Below are positions 14,593 through 22,736 of a stretch of DNA of 23,665 bases, one piece after another. The stretch is from assembly GCA_023427705.1 (NCBI GenBank), contig JAEZAL010000035.1:1-23665 (forward strand), in the 5' to 3' direction. The stretch comes from Bacillota bacterium (GTDB taxonomy: Bacteria > Bacillota > Clostridia > Clostridiales > Clostridiaceae). The number at the start of each line of letters is the position of its first letter. Within the stretch, counting starts at the first letter, position 1. The notes below the pieces were generated by a model that saw only the letters and a program-made list of their open reading frames with translations, was not told the DNA's origin and searched no databases. The translations under genes and the position numbers were made by a program.

Positions 14593-15843
14593 ATGGAGGA
14601 GAAGAAGCATTATAAGGGTAAAAGTAAAAAGCCCTTAATTATAGTAGGAATAGTTATAGTTTTCATACTGTCAAACTTTATGTTTTTTTATTTAGGAAAT
14701 ATATTTGCTTTCAATGGGCTAAGCTTAGTTAGTGTTAGTGATAATGTAGCGAAGGATATTAGTGAAGTTAAGGATGTAAAAAAGTATGAATTATTATTTC
14801 AAGTTAGAGATGCTTTATTAACAAAATACGATGGGGAATTAGATGATAATGTTTTACTTGAATCTGCTATTAAGGGAATGACTGACTCATTAAATGATCC
14901 TTATACAGTCTTTATGAATGCCAATGAATATAAATCTTTCGTTGAACAAAGTGAGGGACACTTTGTGGGAATTGGAGCACAATTAGGAATTAAGGACGAT
15001 AAAATAACAGTGGTAGCACCTATTGAAGGTTCACCAGCAGAAAAGGCAGGATTAAAAGCTGGAGATGTGATTTTAAAAGTTAATGGTAATGAAATAACAG
15101 AGCCTAATTTAGATAAAACTATATCAAAAATACGAGGAGAAAAAGGAGATCCAGTAACGTTAACAGTTTCAAGAGAAGGAGCTGAATATCTAGATATCAC
15201 AATAATAAGAGATGATATAAAGGTAGTATCAGTTAGAGGTGAAATTATAGATGGAGATATTGGATATATACAAATTTCCTCTTTTGATGAAGATGTAGCA
15301 AAGAATTTTAAAGAAAAGATAGTTGAATTAAAAGCTCAAGGTATGAAGGGTATGATATTAGATTTAAGAGGTAATCCAGGTGGGTATCTTGGAGAAGCTG
15401 TAAATGTAGCATCTCAATTTATACCTAAGGGAGATGTAGTAACTTATACTATAGATAAGTATGAGAACAAACAAGAATCAAAATCTGTTGGTGGTGAAGC
15501 AGAAGGAATGCCATTAGTTATACTAATTGATGGTGGTAGTGCATCTGCATCTGAAGTAGTAACAGGAGCACTAAGAGACTATGGAGTTGGAACTATTATT
15601 GGAACAAATAGCTTTGGAAAGGGTGTTGTTCAACAATTAATAGAATTTAAAGATGGTACTGGTGGATTAAAGGTTACGACATCAAAATATTACACACCTA
15701 ATGGAGAAAATATACACAAAATTGGTATTAAACCAGATATAGTAGTAGAAATTCCAAAAGAACTTTTGGAAGGTGAATATAATAGAAGCACAGATCCTCA
15801 ATTTAATAAGGCGGTAGAAGTGATAAAAGAAAAGATAAAGTAG
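14593..15843 (+). CDS. C-terminal processing peptidase, S41 family (CtpA/CtpB-like)
   Basis: A 416-residue membrane-anchored serine protease. An N-terminal anchor (residues 14-38) places the rest outside the cell. A cap-helical region holds LLESAIKGMTDSLNDPYTVFM (tail of that at 98-108). A PDZ domain (about 112-195: HFVGIGAQLGI, GSPAEKAGLKAGDVILKVNG) is followed by the S41 core: LDLRGNPGGYL (257-266), the catalytic Ser S318 in GGSASASE, and the Lys-Gln pair K343/Q347 in SFGKGVVQ. The PDZ domain gates the Ser-Lys dyad. In Bacillus, CtpB sits in the same ftsEX-ctpB-minJ neighbourhood and acts in sporulation signalling, so a wall or sporulation-related job is plausible. The ATG follows AAAGGAAG. 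The next gene starts 11 bp later. Confidence 0.95.
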   Translation: MEEKKHYKGKSKKPLIIVGIVIVFILSNFMFFYLGNIFAFNGLSLVSVSDNVAKDISEVKDVKKYELLFQVRDALLTKYDGELDDNVLLESAIKGMTDSLNDPYTVFMNANEYKSFVEQSEGHFVGIGAQLGIKDDKITVVAPIEGSPAEKAGLKAGDVILKVNGNEITEPNLDKTISKIRGEKGDPVTLTVSREGAEYLDITIIRDDIKVVSVRGEIIDGDIGYIQISSFDEDVAKNFKEKIVELKAQGMKGMILDLRGNPGGYLGEAVNVASQFIPKGDVVTYTIDKYENKQESKSVGGEAEGMPLVILIDGGSASASEVVTGALRDYGVGTIIGTNSFGKGVVQQLIEFKDGTGGLKVTTSKYYTPNGENIHKIGIKPDIVVEIPKELLEGEYNRSTDPQFNKAVEVIKEKIK

Positions 15844-15854
15844 GAGGCTCACAA

Positions 15855-17123
15855 ATGGAGTTAATACTATATACATTAAGAACTGTAGCTTATGCTATTG
15901 TTGAGCCTATGCATATATTTATGCTAGTAATTTTAGGTGTAATGTTTTATTCAAAAAACAAGAGAATATCTATAATGCAGAAAATGACTATTGGGGAGAC
16001 AATTAACTCCCCATTAGAACTTACATTATCACAAATAGCTCTAGGAATTATTGCTGGAGCTATAGTGAGTGTAATGTTAAGTGTACTAGGAATAATATTT
16101 AATGAAAATTCCGGAATAGAAATTATGTTTATGATTTCTATTTTGTTACTTTTTATAAAAAAGAGATTTATATGTTTTTCTTATTCAGGAGCTGTATTAG
16201 GAGCAATAAGTATTTTATCAAGCTTTTTAGCAAGGCTTACAAATACTGAGTCGCTTATAAATATAAATATATTAGCTCTTATGACCTTTGTTGGTCTTAT
16301 GCATGTAGCTGAAGGTTTTCTAGTTATTTTTGATGGTGGTAGAGGTGCTATACCTGTTTTTTCGAATAGAGACGAAAAAATAGTAGGTGGTTTTGCATAT
16401 AATAGATATTGGGCTTTACCAGTAGCAATATTTATAGCTATAACTAGTAATATGTCTACTGTAGGTACAGCTTCAATTTCAACACCTGATTGGTGGCCAA
16501 TAGTTAATAGATCTGAAGCAATACTCATATTAAGTTCAGCTATTATTGCAGCAATGCCGTTATATGGTGTTGTAGCATATAATTCTGTTTCCTTTACAAA
16601 AGAAAAGGTTAAAAAGCCTATTTATTCTGGTATTGGAATATTATTATATGGAATTATATTAGTATTAGTAGCTCAATTAGCCCAATTTGGAATTATTGGA
16701 CAAATTATTGTTGTTATATTTGCTCCTTTAGGGCATGAATTGATGCTCAAAATACAAAATAAAATTGAAAAAAACGGTGATTATATTTATGTTACTGATG
16801 ATAATGGGGTAACGGTCTTAGAAGTAGCACCAAATTCTCCAGCTTATACATCTGGAATAAGAAGAGGAGATAAAATTATAAAAGTTAATGGTAATAAAGT
16901 AGTGTCAGAAGTTGAAATTTTCAAGGCGATAAGAGAGAATTCAAGCGAGATTTCTATGAATGTAAGAAGAATTTCCGGGGAAATAGTCGATTTAAGTGTA
17001 TTACCAAAGAATAAGAGAGTAGGAATGCTAGTAGTACCAAGAATGGTGAAAGCTGATAATACTATTAGTGTAGACAATGATGATTTTAAAAAAGTTTTAG
17101 AAGAAATGAAAAGAAAGCATTAA
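15855..17123 (+). CDS. MinJ-like polytopic membrane protein with C-terminal PDZ domain
   Basis: A 422-residue protein with about eight hydrophobic segments in residues 5-295 and a PDZ domain at about 310-385 (VLEVAPNSPAYTSGIRRGDKI). The conserved block HVAEGFLVIFDGGRGAIPVF (150-169, in part) and PLGHELML before the PDZ domain are typical of clostridial 'PDZ domain-containing protein' neighbours of ctp. Domain order and synteny (ftsE-ftsX-ctp-this gene) match MinJ of Bacillus subtilis, which links DivIVA to MinD at poles and septa. Sequence similarity to MinJ itself looks low, so the name is by architecture and context. It starts 11 bp after the protease gene with TAGGAGG, so the two are co-expressed. 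A strong terminator follows. Confidence 0.8.
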   Translation: MELILYTLRTVAYAIVEPMHIFMLVILGVMFYSKNKRISIMQKMTIGETINSPLELTLSQIALGIIAGAIVSVMLSVLGIIFNENSGIEIMFMISILLLFIKKRFICFSYSGAVLGAISILSSFLARLTNTESLININILALMTFVGLMHVAEGFLVIFDGGRGAIPVFSNRDEKIVGGFAYNRYWALPVAIFIAITSNMSTVGTASISTPDWWPIVNRSEAILILSSAIIAAMPLYGVVAYNSVSFTKEKVKKPIYSGIGILLYGIILVLVAQLAQFGIIGQIIVVIFAPLGHELMLKIQNKIEKNGDYIYVTDDNGVTVLEVAPNSPAYTSGIRRGDKIIKVNGNKVVSEVEIFKAIRENSSEISMNVRRISGEIVDLSVLPKNKRVGMLVVPRMVKADNTISVDNDDFKKVLEEMKRKH

Positions 17124-17141
17124 TATCAAATGTTGAAATAT

Positions 17142-17199
17142 AATACACGTCAAATGTTAGATACTTATCTCTTTCATTTGACGTGTATTTTTATTTAAT
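17142..17199 (+). terminator. Terminator after the ftsEX-protease-MinJ-like block
   Basis: Perfect 15-bp arms (17142-17156 and 17175-17189) with an 18-nt loop that can itself pair (AGATA with TATCT), followed by TTTTATTTAATTATTTTT. Confidence 0.92.
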
Positions 17200-17220
17200 T
17201 ATTTTTATAGATAATAGTTA

Positions 17221-17249
17221 TTGAAAAATTAATATTTTAAATATAAAAT
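17221..17249 (+). promoter_or_regulatory. Probable sigma-A promoter of the ABC importer operon
   Basis: TTGAAA (17221-17226) and TAAAAT (17244-17249) with 17-bp spacing, about 45 nt before the lipoprotein ATG if transcription starts near 17256. No riboswitch fold is apparent between promoter and gene. Confidence 0.5.
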
Positions 17250-17300
17250 CTAATAATAAAAATTAATAGAAGAATAATATTAAATAAGGAGAGATATATT

Positions 17301-18290
17301 ATGAAAAAGAAATTAACTATATTATTATTACTAATATTAATAATAAGCTCATTATCTGGATGTAGTAAGACAATAGTAAAGGAAGAACCAGAAGTGGTTG
17401 CTAAGGTAACGGTTTTAAAAGGACCAACAGGTATGGGGATAGTTAAGATGATTAGTGATGAAAATAGTAAAAATGAAAAAGATTATGAAATTACTATAGC
17501 AAACTCTATTGATGAAATTACGCCTAAGTTAATTAATGAAGAAATAGATATTGCTGCAGTGCCAGCTAACCTAGCTTCAATTTTATATAATAATACTAAT
17601 GGAAAAGTAGAAACATTAGCTATTAATACTTTAGGTGTTTTATATATAGTTGAAAACGGTAATTCTATAAATACTGTTGAAGACTTAAAGGGAAAGACAA
17701 TTTATTCTAGTGGTAAAGGGGCAGTTCCTGAATATAGCTTAAATTATATTTTAGAGGAAAATGGTATTAATCCTGAAACAGATGTAAATGTTGAATATAA
17801 ATCAGAACATACAGAATGTTTAGCAGCATTATTAAATGATGAAGATGGAATAGCAGTACTTCCTCAGCCATTTGTTACAACAGCATTAAGTAAAAGTGAA
17901 AATTTAAGAGTAGCATTAGATTTAACAAAAGAATGGGAAGCTATAAATAAAAATAATGGGGGAACTTTAATAACAGGAGTAGTTGTTGCTAGAAAAGATT
18001 TTGTGGATAACTATCCAGAGAAAGTTGATAACTTTTTAAATGAATATATGCAATCAGTTGATTTCACTAATAACAATATTGATGAAGCTGCAAAGTTAAT
18101 AGCTGAAAATGGAATAGTTCCAGAAGAGGTAGCAAAAAAAGCAATTCCTGAATGTAATATAACATTTATAGAAGGAAATGATATGAAAGAAAAGCTAGAT
18201 GCATACTTACAAGTACTTTATGATGCAAATCCAAAGTCTGTAGGAGGAAAGTTGCCAGATGAAGCTTTCTACTATATTAAAGAAAAGTAA
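17301..18290 (+). CDS. ABC transporter substrate-binding lipoprotein (SsuA/ThiY/NMT1-like)
   Basis: A 329-residue lipoprotein. The signal (KKK plus a Leu/Ile-rich core) ends in lipobox LSGC, giving lipidated C21. The mature part is a two-lobed periplasmic-binding fold of the SsuA/NMT1 group: KGPTGMGIVKM, IDIAAVPANLASILYN, TLGVLYIVENG, VEDLKGKTIYSSGKGA, PQPFVTTAL and a late ITGVVVARKDFVDNYPEKV. These proteins deliver small organic or oxyanion substrates (sulfonates, nitrate, thiamine precursors) to the permease. The substrate here cannot be read from the sequence. The AAGGAGAG ribosome binding site supports the ATG. The downstream permease begins inside this gene. Confidence 0.9.
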   Translation: MKKKLTILLLLILIISSLSGCSKTIVKEEPEVVAKVTVLKGPTGMGIVKMISDENSKNEKDYEITIANSIDEITPKLINEEIDIAAVPANLASILYNNTNGKVETLAINTLGVLYIVENGNSINTVEDLKGKTIYSSGKGAVPEYSLNYILEENGINPETDVNVEYKSEHTECLAALLNDEDGIAVLPQPFVTTALSKSENLRVALDLTKEWEAINKNNGGTLITGVVVARKDFVDNYPEKVDNFLNEYMQSVDFTNNNIDEAAKLIAENGIVPEEVAKKAIPECNITFIEGNDMKEKLDAYLQVLYDANPKSVGGKLPDEAFYYIKEK

Positions 18291-19026
18291 TAAGGCACAT
18301 ATACTAGCGATAATATTTTGGCTTATAGTTTGGCAGATAGTTAGTGTCATAATTAATCAAGAAGTGCTTTTAGTAACGCCAATTTCGACGTTGAAAAGAT
18401 TATTAGAGTTATCTATTCAATTTGATTTTTGGCAATCTATTCTATTTTCTTTTATAAAAATAACATCAGGATTTATCTTGGCTTTTATAATAGGAATAAT
18501 AATTGCAGTATTAGCATCAAATAACAAAAGTTTTAAAATACTTATAGAGCCATTAATACTCACAATACAATCTGTTCCAGTAGCGTCCTTTATAATATTA
18601 TGCCTTATATGGATATCTTCAAAAAACTTATCTATTTTAATTTCCTTTTTAATGGTATTACCAGTAGTATATAGGAATATTTTAGATGGGATAAGTAATA
18701 TTCCTAGGGCATTAAATGATATGGCAACAGTGTTTAGAGTTAGCAAAATAAAAAAAATAAGATATATATATATTTCAGAAGTAGCACCATATTTAAGAGC
18801 AGCTTGTAGCATTTCATTAGGTTTATGCTGGAAATCAGGAATAGCAGCAGAAGTAATAGGTATGCCAGCTAATTCTATTGGAGAAATATTGTATACATCA
18901 AAAATATATTTAAATACGCCAGACTTATTTGCTTGGACGATAGTTATTATTATAATCAGCATTTGTTTCCAAAAGGGATTTTTAGTTTTAATAGATTATT
19001 TATTAAAAAGATTGGAGATAAGTTAG
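18259..19026 (+). CDS. ABC transporter permease (SsuC/TauC-like)
   Basis: A 255-residue inner-membrane permease with about six membrane segments. The coupling EAA loop is EVAPYLRAACSISLGLCWKS (start near residue 174), followed by GIAAEVIGMP, a form typical of sulfonate/nitrate/taurine permeases; EPLILTIQSVPVASFI is also characteristic. It starts at ATG 18259, inside the substrate-binding gene (32-bp overlap), with AGGAGG at 18242-18247. It ends directly at the ATPase start with no gap, so the three genes are one translationally coupled importer. An alternative shorter start is not supported by a better ribosome binding site. Confidence 0.92.
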   Translation: MKLSTILKKSNKAHILAIIFWLIVWQIVSVIINQEVLLVTPISTLKRLLELSIQFDFWQSILFSFIKITSGFILAFIIGIIIAVLASNNKSFKILIEPLILTIQSVPVASFIILCLIWISSKNLSILISFLMVLPVVYRNILDGISNIPRALNDMATVFRVSKIKKIRYIYISEVAPYLRAACSISLGLCWKSGIAAEVIGMPANSIGEILYTSKIYLNTPDLFAWTIVIIIISICFQKGFLVLIDYLLKRLEIS

Positions 19027-19620
19027 ATGGATATAATAGTTAATAATTTAAGTAAAAAGTATAATGATAAAATTGTACTAAACAACTTTAATTGTATATT
19101 TAAAAATAAATCTGTATCCTTTGTAATTGGAAAATCTGGAGTAGGAAAAACAACATTAATAAGAATATTAATGGGATTAGAAGTAGCTGATAATGGAGAA
19201 ATAATAGGAATTAAAGATAAAAAAATTAGTGCTGTATTTCAAGAAGATAGCTTATGTGAAAATTTAAGTGTTTTATTTAACATAAAATTAGTAAGTGAAA
19301 ATATAAGTAATTCACAAATTGAAAATGCTTTGGAGTTATTAGACTTAAAGGGATGTCTTTATAAAAGAGTAAGAGAATTAAGTGGTGGAATGAGAAGAAG
19401 AGTAGCGATTCTTAGAGCTTTATTATACGATTATGACTTGCTTATAATGGATGAACCTTTTAAAGGCTTAGATAAAGTAACAAAATCCAAAGTTATGGAT
19501 TTTGTAATAAATGAAATAAATGATAAAAGTGCTATCATAATTACTCATGATATAGATGATATAGAGTATTTTAAGAGTAAAGGGTTAGAAATAAATTGTA
19601 TTAATAATTTGGAGATGTAA
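19027..19620 (+). CDS. ABC transporter ATP-binding protein, compact form
   Basis: A 197-residue ABC ATPase, shorter than the usual 240-260 of SsuB/TauB proteins because it ends soon after the H-loop. All catalytic motifs are present: Walker A GKSGVGKTT (35-43), Q72, signature LSGGMRRR (118-125), Walker B LLIMDE (138-143) and H174 in IITHD. It energises the preceding permease and lipoprotein. The ATG follows the permease stop with no gap and uses TTGGAG upstream. The missing C-terminal extension is often regulatory, so this looks like a minimal NBD rather than a truncation; a terminator hairpin uses its last codons. Confidence 0.92.
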   Translation: MDIIVNNLSKKYNDKIVLNNFNCIFKNKSVSFVIGKSGVGKTTLIRILMGLEVADNGEIIGIKDKKISAVFQEDSLCENLSVLFNIKLVSENISNSQIENALELLDLKGCLYKRVRELSGGMRRRVAILRALLYDYDLLIMDEPFKGLDKVTKSKVMDFVINEINDKSAIIITHDIDDIEYFKSKGLEINCINNLEM

Positions 19621-19636
19621 CGCATCTCCATTTTTT
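19610..19636 (+). terminator. Terminator overlapping the end of the ABC ATPase gene
   Basis: TGGAGATG (19610-19617) pairs with CATCTCCA (19623-19630); the stop codon TAA is in the loop and TTTTTT follows at 19631-19636. The hairpin's 5' arm is therefore coding. Confidence 0.92.
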
Positions 19637-19697
19637 ATAATTTCATTTAAAAAAGCATATATTAGATGGATATTATACATTTATAGGTTGAATAATA

Positions 19698-19706
19698 TGA
19701 TATAAT
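19698..19706 (+). promoter_or_regulatory. Extended -10 promoter of the esterase gene
   Basis: TGA-TATAAT (19698-19706) is an extended -10 (TGn plus perfect hexamer); the -35 region (CATTTA, 19678-19683) is poor. A start near 19713 gives a leader of about 28 nt. Confidence 0.55.
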
Positions 19707-19740
19707 TTTAAATAAATGGTAAATGTGGGGAGAGGTTAAT

Positions 19741-20535
19741 ATGGCATTTGGTCAATTTGAGTTTTTTTCAGATAGTTTAAGTAGAGTTGTGTGCTTTGAT
19801 ATTTTATTACCTAATGATTCTCAAGAATACTTTGTAAAGGATAATGAAAACTATAATCGTGAAATGAAAACATTAGTGTTATTGCATGGTTATTCAGGTG
19901 GCAGCAAAGATTGGTTAGTAGGAAGTAAAATAGATGAACTTTCTAAAGTATATAACATTGCAGTTGTACTTCCAAATGGAGAAAATAGCTTCTATTTAGA
20001 TGGAAGAGGAACCGGGAAAAAATATGGAACTTATGTAGGAGAAGAATTAATAAATTATACAAGAAAGGCTTTTGGACTTTCTAATAAAAAAGAAGATACC
20101 TATGTAGGTGGACTTTCAATGGGGGGATTTGGAGCAATTCATACAGCTTTAAAATACAATAATACTTTTTCCAAAGCAGTAGCTCTTTCTTCTGCATTAA
20201 TAATACATGAAGTAAAGAATAGGGATGAAAGTTTTAATAATCATGTAGCTGATTACTATTACTATGATAGTGTTTTTGGTAATTTAAATGAATTAGAAAA
20301 TAGTGAAAATAATCCTGAAGAATTAATTAGAAGATTGAAAAGTAAAAATGAAGAAATTCCATCAATATTCATGGCATGTGGAAAACAGGATTTCTTAATT
20401 GAAGAAAATAGAGCGTTTCATAAATTTTTAGTAGAGAATGATGTAAATACTTACTATGAGGAAACAGATGGAGAACATAATTGGGAATTTTGGAGTAGAT
20501 ATTTAGAGCCATCTATAAAATGGTTATTAAAATAA
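19741..20535 (+). CDS. Esterase, tributyrin-esterase/esterase D-like alpha/beta hydrolase
   Basis: A 264-residue cytosolic alpha/beta hydrolase. The oxyanion region is LLHGYSGGSKDW (47-58), the nucleophile elbow GLSMGG puts the Ser at S126, and the acid and His are D217 (GKQDFLI) and H246 (DGEHNWEFW). This triad and spacing match the Firmicute EstA (tributyrin esterase) and the S-formylglutathione hydrolase/esterase D fold; these cut short-chain acyl or acetyl esters. No signal peptide is present. I start at ATG 19741 behind GGGGAGAGG rather than at ATG 19723, which lies before that site. It stands alone, with its own promoter and a downstream hairpin. The natural substrate is unknown; deacetylation of imported or wall-derived sugars is one possibility. 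Confidence 0.9.
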   Translation: MAFGQFEFFSDSLSRVVCFDILLPNDSQEYFVKDNENYNREMKTLVLLHGYSGGSKDWLVGSKIDELSKVYNIAVVLPNGENSFYLDGRGTGKKYGTYVGEELINYTRKAFGLSNKKEDTYVGGLSMGGFGAIHTALKYNNTFSKAVALSSALIIHEVKNRDESFNNHVADYYYYDSVFGNLNELENSENNPEELIRRLKSKNEEIPSIFMACGKQDFLIEENRAFHKFLVENDVNTYYEETDGEHNWEFWSRYLEPSIKWLLK

Positions 20536-20543
20536 TAAATTAC

Positions 20544-20591
20544 AATACTGGAGTTAATCTTTTGCAGATATAGCTTCAGTATTTTAATTTT
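20544..20591 (+). terminator. Probable terminator after the esterase gene
   Basis: A 10-bp stem with one G-U pair (20544-20553 with 20574-20583), a 20-nt loop, and a following TTAATTTT. It is a moderate-strength structure. Confidence 0.6.
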
Positions 20592-20627
20592 AAAATTTAG
20601 CATTATATATACTTTTAAATTTCTATT

Positions 20628-20636
20628 TGATATAAT
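20628..20636 (+). promoter_or_regulatory. Extended -10 promoter upstream of uvrB
   Basis: TGA-TATAAT (20628-20636), the same extended -10 form as the esterase promoter; the -35 (TATACT, 20608-20613) is weak. A start near 20643 would leave a leader of about 77 nt that contains the hairpin at 20662-20693. No LexA box of GAAC-N4-GTTC type is seen. Confidence 0.5.
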
Positions 20637-20661
20637 TTTTAATAGGTTATTAAAAATTATT

Positions 20662-20703
20662 TTGTCTAGAATTTTATTTTAAATTCTAGGCAATATTTTT
20701 ATT
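20662..20703 (+). terminator. Terminator-like hairpin in the uvrB leader
   Basis: Arms 20662-20674 and 20681-20693 pair over 13 bp with one U-G wobble, around a TATTTT loop, followed by TATTTTTATT and then the ribosome binding site. It could end upstream transcription or attenuate uvrB. Confidence 0.6.
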
Positions 20704-20719
20704 AATAAGGAGGTAAATT

Positions 20720-22693
20720 ATGCCTGAATTTAAGATAGAATCAAAATTTAAACCAACTGGAGATCAGCCTCAAGCTATAGAAAGCTTAGTTAATTCAATA
20801 AATAATGGAGATAGATATCAAACGCTATTAGGTGTAACTGGTTCTGGAAAAACTTATACTATGGCAAATATAATAGAGAGACTTCAGAGACCTACACTAG
20901 TATTAGCTCACAATAAGACATTAGCAGCTCAATTATGTTCAGAATTTAAGGAATTCTTTCCTAATAACATAGTAGAATATTTTGTATCCTACTATGACTA
21001 TTATCAACCAGAAGCATATGTACCACAAACAGATACATTTATAGAAAAAGATTCTTCTATAAATGATGAAATTGATAAATTAAGGCACTCTGCTACATCT
21101 GCATTATTAGAAAGAAGAGATGTTATAATCGTTGCATCAGTTTCATGTATTTATGGTTTAGGTAATCCAGAAGAATATAGAAAGCTAACTATTTCATTAA
21201 GACCTGGAATGATAAAAGATAGAGATGAAGTTATTAGAAAGCTTATAGAAATTCAATATGAAAGAAATGATATTGATTTTGCTAGAGGAAGCTTTAGAGT
21301 AAGAGGAGATTCCTTAGATATAATTCCAGCATCCTATTCTAATAAGGGAATAAGAGTAGAGTTTTTTGGTGATGAAATAGAAAGAATAAGAGAATTTGAT
21401 GTTTTAACTGGAAATATTTTAGGTGATAGAAATCATGTTTCTATTTCACCAGCTTCTCACTTTGCTACATCACATGAAGTTTTAGAGAAAGCTATAAATC
21501 AAATTGAAGATGAACTAGAGGATAGACTTAGAGAGCTTAATAGTCAAGAGAAGTTATTAGAGGCTCAAAGATTAAGACAGAGAACTAATTTTGATATAGA
21601 AATGATTAGAGAGATGGGATATTGTAGTGGGATAGAAAACTATTCAAGAATTTTAGATGGTAGAGACCCAGGAACACCACCTCAAACTTTGTTAGATTAT
21701 TTTCCAGATGACTTTTTAATGTTTATAGATGAAAGTCATGTTACATTACCACAATGTAGAGCAATGTATGCAGGAGATAGATCTAGAAAAAATACATTAG
21801 TAGACTATGGATTTAGGTTACCTTGTGCTTATGATAATAGACCATTGAAGTTTACTGAATTTGAGAAAAAAATGAATCAAGTAGTATTTGTTAGTGCAAC
21901 ACCAGCGCAATATGAACTAGATCATTCAACTAATATTGCTGAACAGGTTATAAGGCCAACAGGATTACTAGATCCAGTTATAGAAATAAGACCAGTAAAG
22001 GGTCAAATAGATGACTTGTATGCTGAAATTAAGAAGACTTCTGAAAAGGGATTTAGGACTCTTATTACTACTTTAACTAAGAGAATGGCAGAGGATTTAA
22101 CAAAGTACTTAAAAGATTTAGGAATAAAAACTACTTATATGCATTCAGATATAGAAACTATAGAAAGAATGAAAACTATAAGAGATTTAAGACTAGGGGA
22201 ATTTGATGTATTAGTAGGTATTAACTTACTTAGAGAAGGATTAGATATACCAGAAGTAGCACTAGTAGCAATTTTAGATGCAGATAAGGAAGGATTCCTA
22301 AGATCAGAGACATCTCTAGTTCAAACAATAGGTAGAGCAGCTAGAAACTCTGAAAGTAGAGTAATAATGTATGCAGATACAATTACAAAGTCTATGGATA
22401 AAGCTATAAAAGAAACTGAAAGAAGAAGAAAGATTCAAATTGAATATAATGAGAAACATGGAATTACTCCTCAAACTATTATTAAAGATGTAAGGGAAGT
22501 AATTGAAGCAACTAAGGTAGCTGAAGAAAAAGTAGAATATAATACTGAAGATATTAAGGCAGTTTCTGAAAAAGATAAGAAGAAATTAATTAAGAAATAC
22601 ACAGAAGAAATGATGGAAGCAGCTAAGAATTTACAATTTGAAAGAGCTGCAGAACTACGTGATATTATTAATGATTTAAAAGGTAAAAAATAA
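20720..22693 (+). CDS. uvrB: UvrABC system protein B (excinuclease subunit)
   Basis: A full-length 657-residue UvrB. It has Walker A GVTGSGKT (38-45), the beta-hairpin that inserts between DNA strands (about 91-115, SYYDYYQPEAYVPQTDTF), DESH (337-340), SATPAQ, GINLLREGLDIPE and GRAARN in the helicase core, and the C-terminal UVR motif (about 618-653, KNLQFERAAELRDIINDLK), which contacts UvrC. In nucleotide excision repair UvrB is loaded by UvrA at bulky or UV lesions, verifies damage and recruits UvrC for incision. The ATG follows AAGGAGG. In most Firmicutes uvrA follows directly; here a radical SAM gene comes next and uvrA is not in the window. The uvrB position downstream of ftsEX-ctp-minJ matches Bacillus and clostridial order. 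Confidence 0.98.
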   Translation: MPEFKIESKFKPTGDQPQAIESLVNSINNGDRYQTLLGVTGSGKTYTMANIIERLQRPTLVLAHNKTLAAQLCSEFKEFFPNNIVEYFVSYYDYYQPEAYVPQTDTFIEKDSSINDEIDKLRHSATSALLERRDVIIVASVSCIYGLGNPEEYRKLTISLRPGMIKDRDEVIRKLIEIQYERNDIDFARGSFRVRGDSLDIIPASYSNKGIRVEFFGDEIERIREFDVLTGNILGDRNHVSISPASHFATSHEVLEKAINQIEDELEDRLRELNSQEKLLEAQRLRQRTNFDIEMIREMGYCSGIENYSRILDGRDPGTPPQTLLDYFPDDFLMFIDESHVTLPQCRAMYAGDRSRKNTLVDYGFRLPCAYDNRPLKFTEFEKKMNQVVFVSATPAQYELDHSTNIAEQVIRPTGLLDPVIEIRPVKGQIDDLYAEIKKTSEKGFRTLITTLTKRMAEDLTKYLKDLGIKTTYMHSDIETIERMKTIRDLRLGEFDVLVGINLLREGLDIPEVALVAILDADKEGFLRSETSLVQTIGRAARNSESRVIMYADTITKSMDKAIKETERRRKIQIEYNEKHGITPQTIIKDVREVIEATKVAEEKVEYNTEDIKAVSEKDKKKLIKKYTEEMMEAAKNLQFERAAELRDIINDLKGKK

Positions 22694-22736
22694 ATAATGA
22701 TATCAAAAGTTTTCAAAAAATCTGGAGTGATAAAAA

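Noticed and set aside
18417..18962. Minus-strand open frame of 181 codons opposite the ABC permease
   Set aside because: The plus strand has clear permease motifs and tight coupling with both neighbours; the reverse frame has no recognisable domain.
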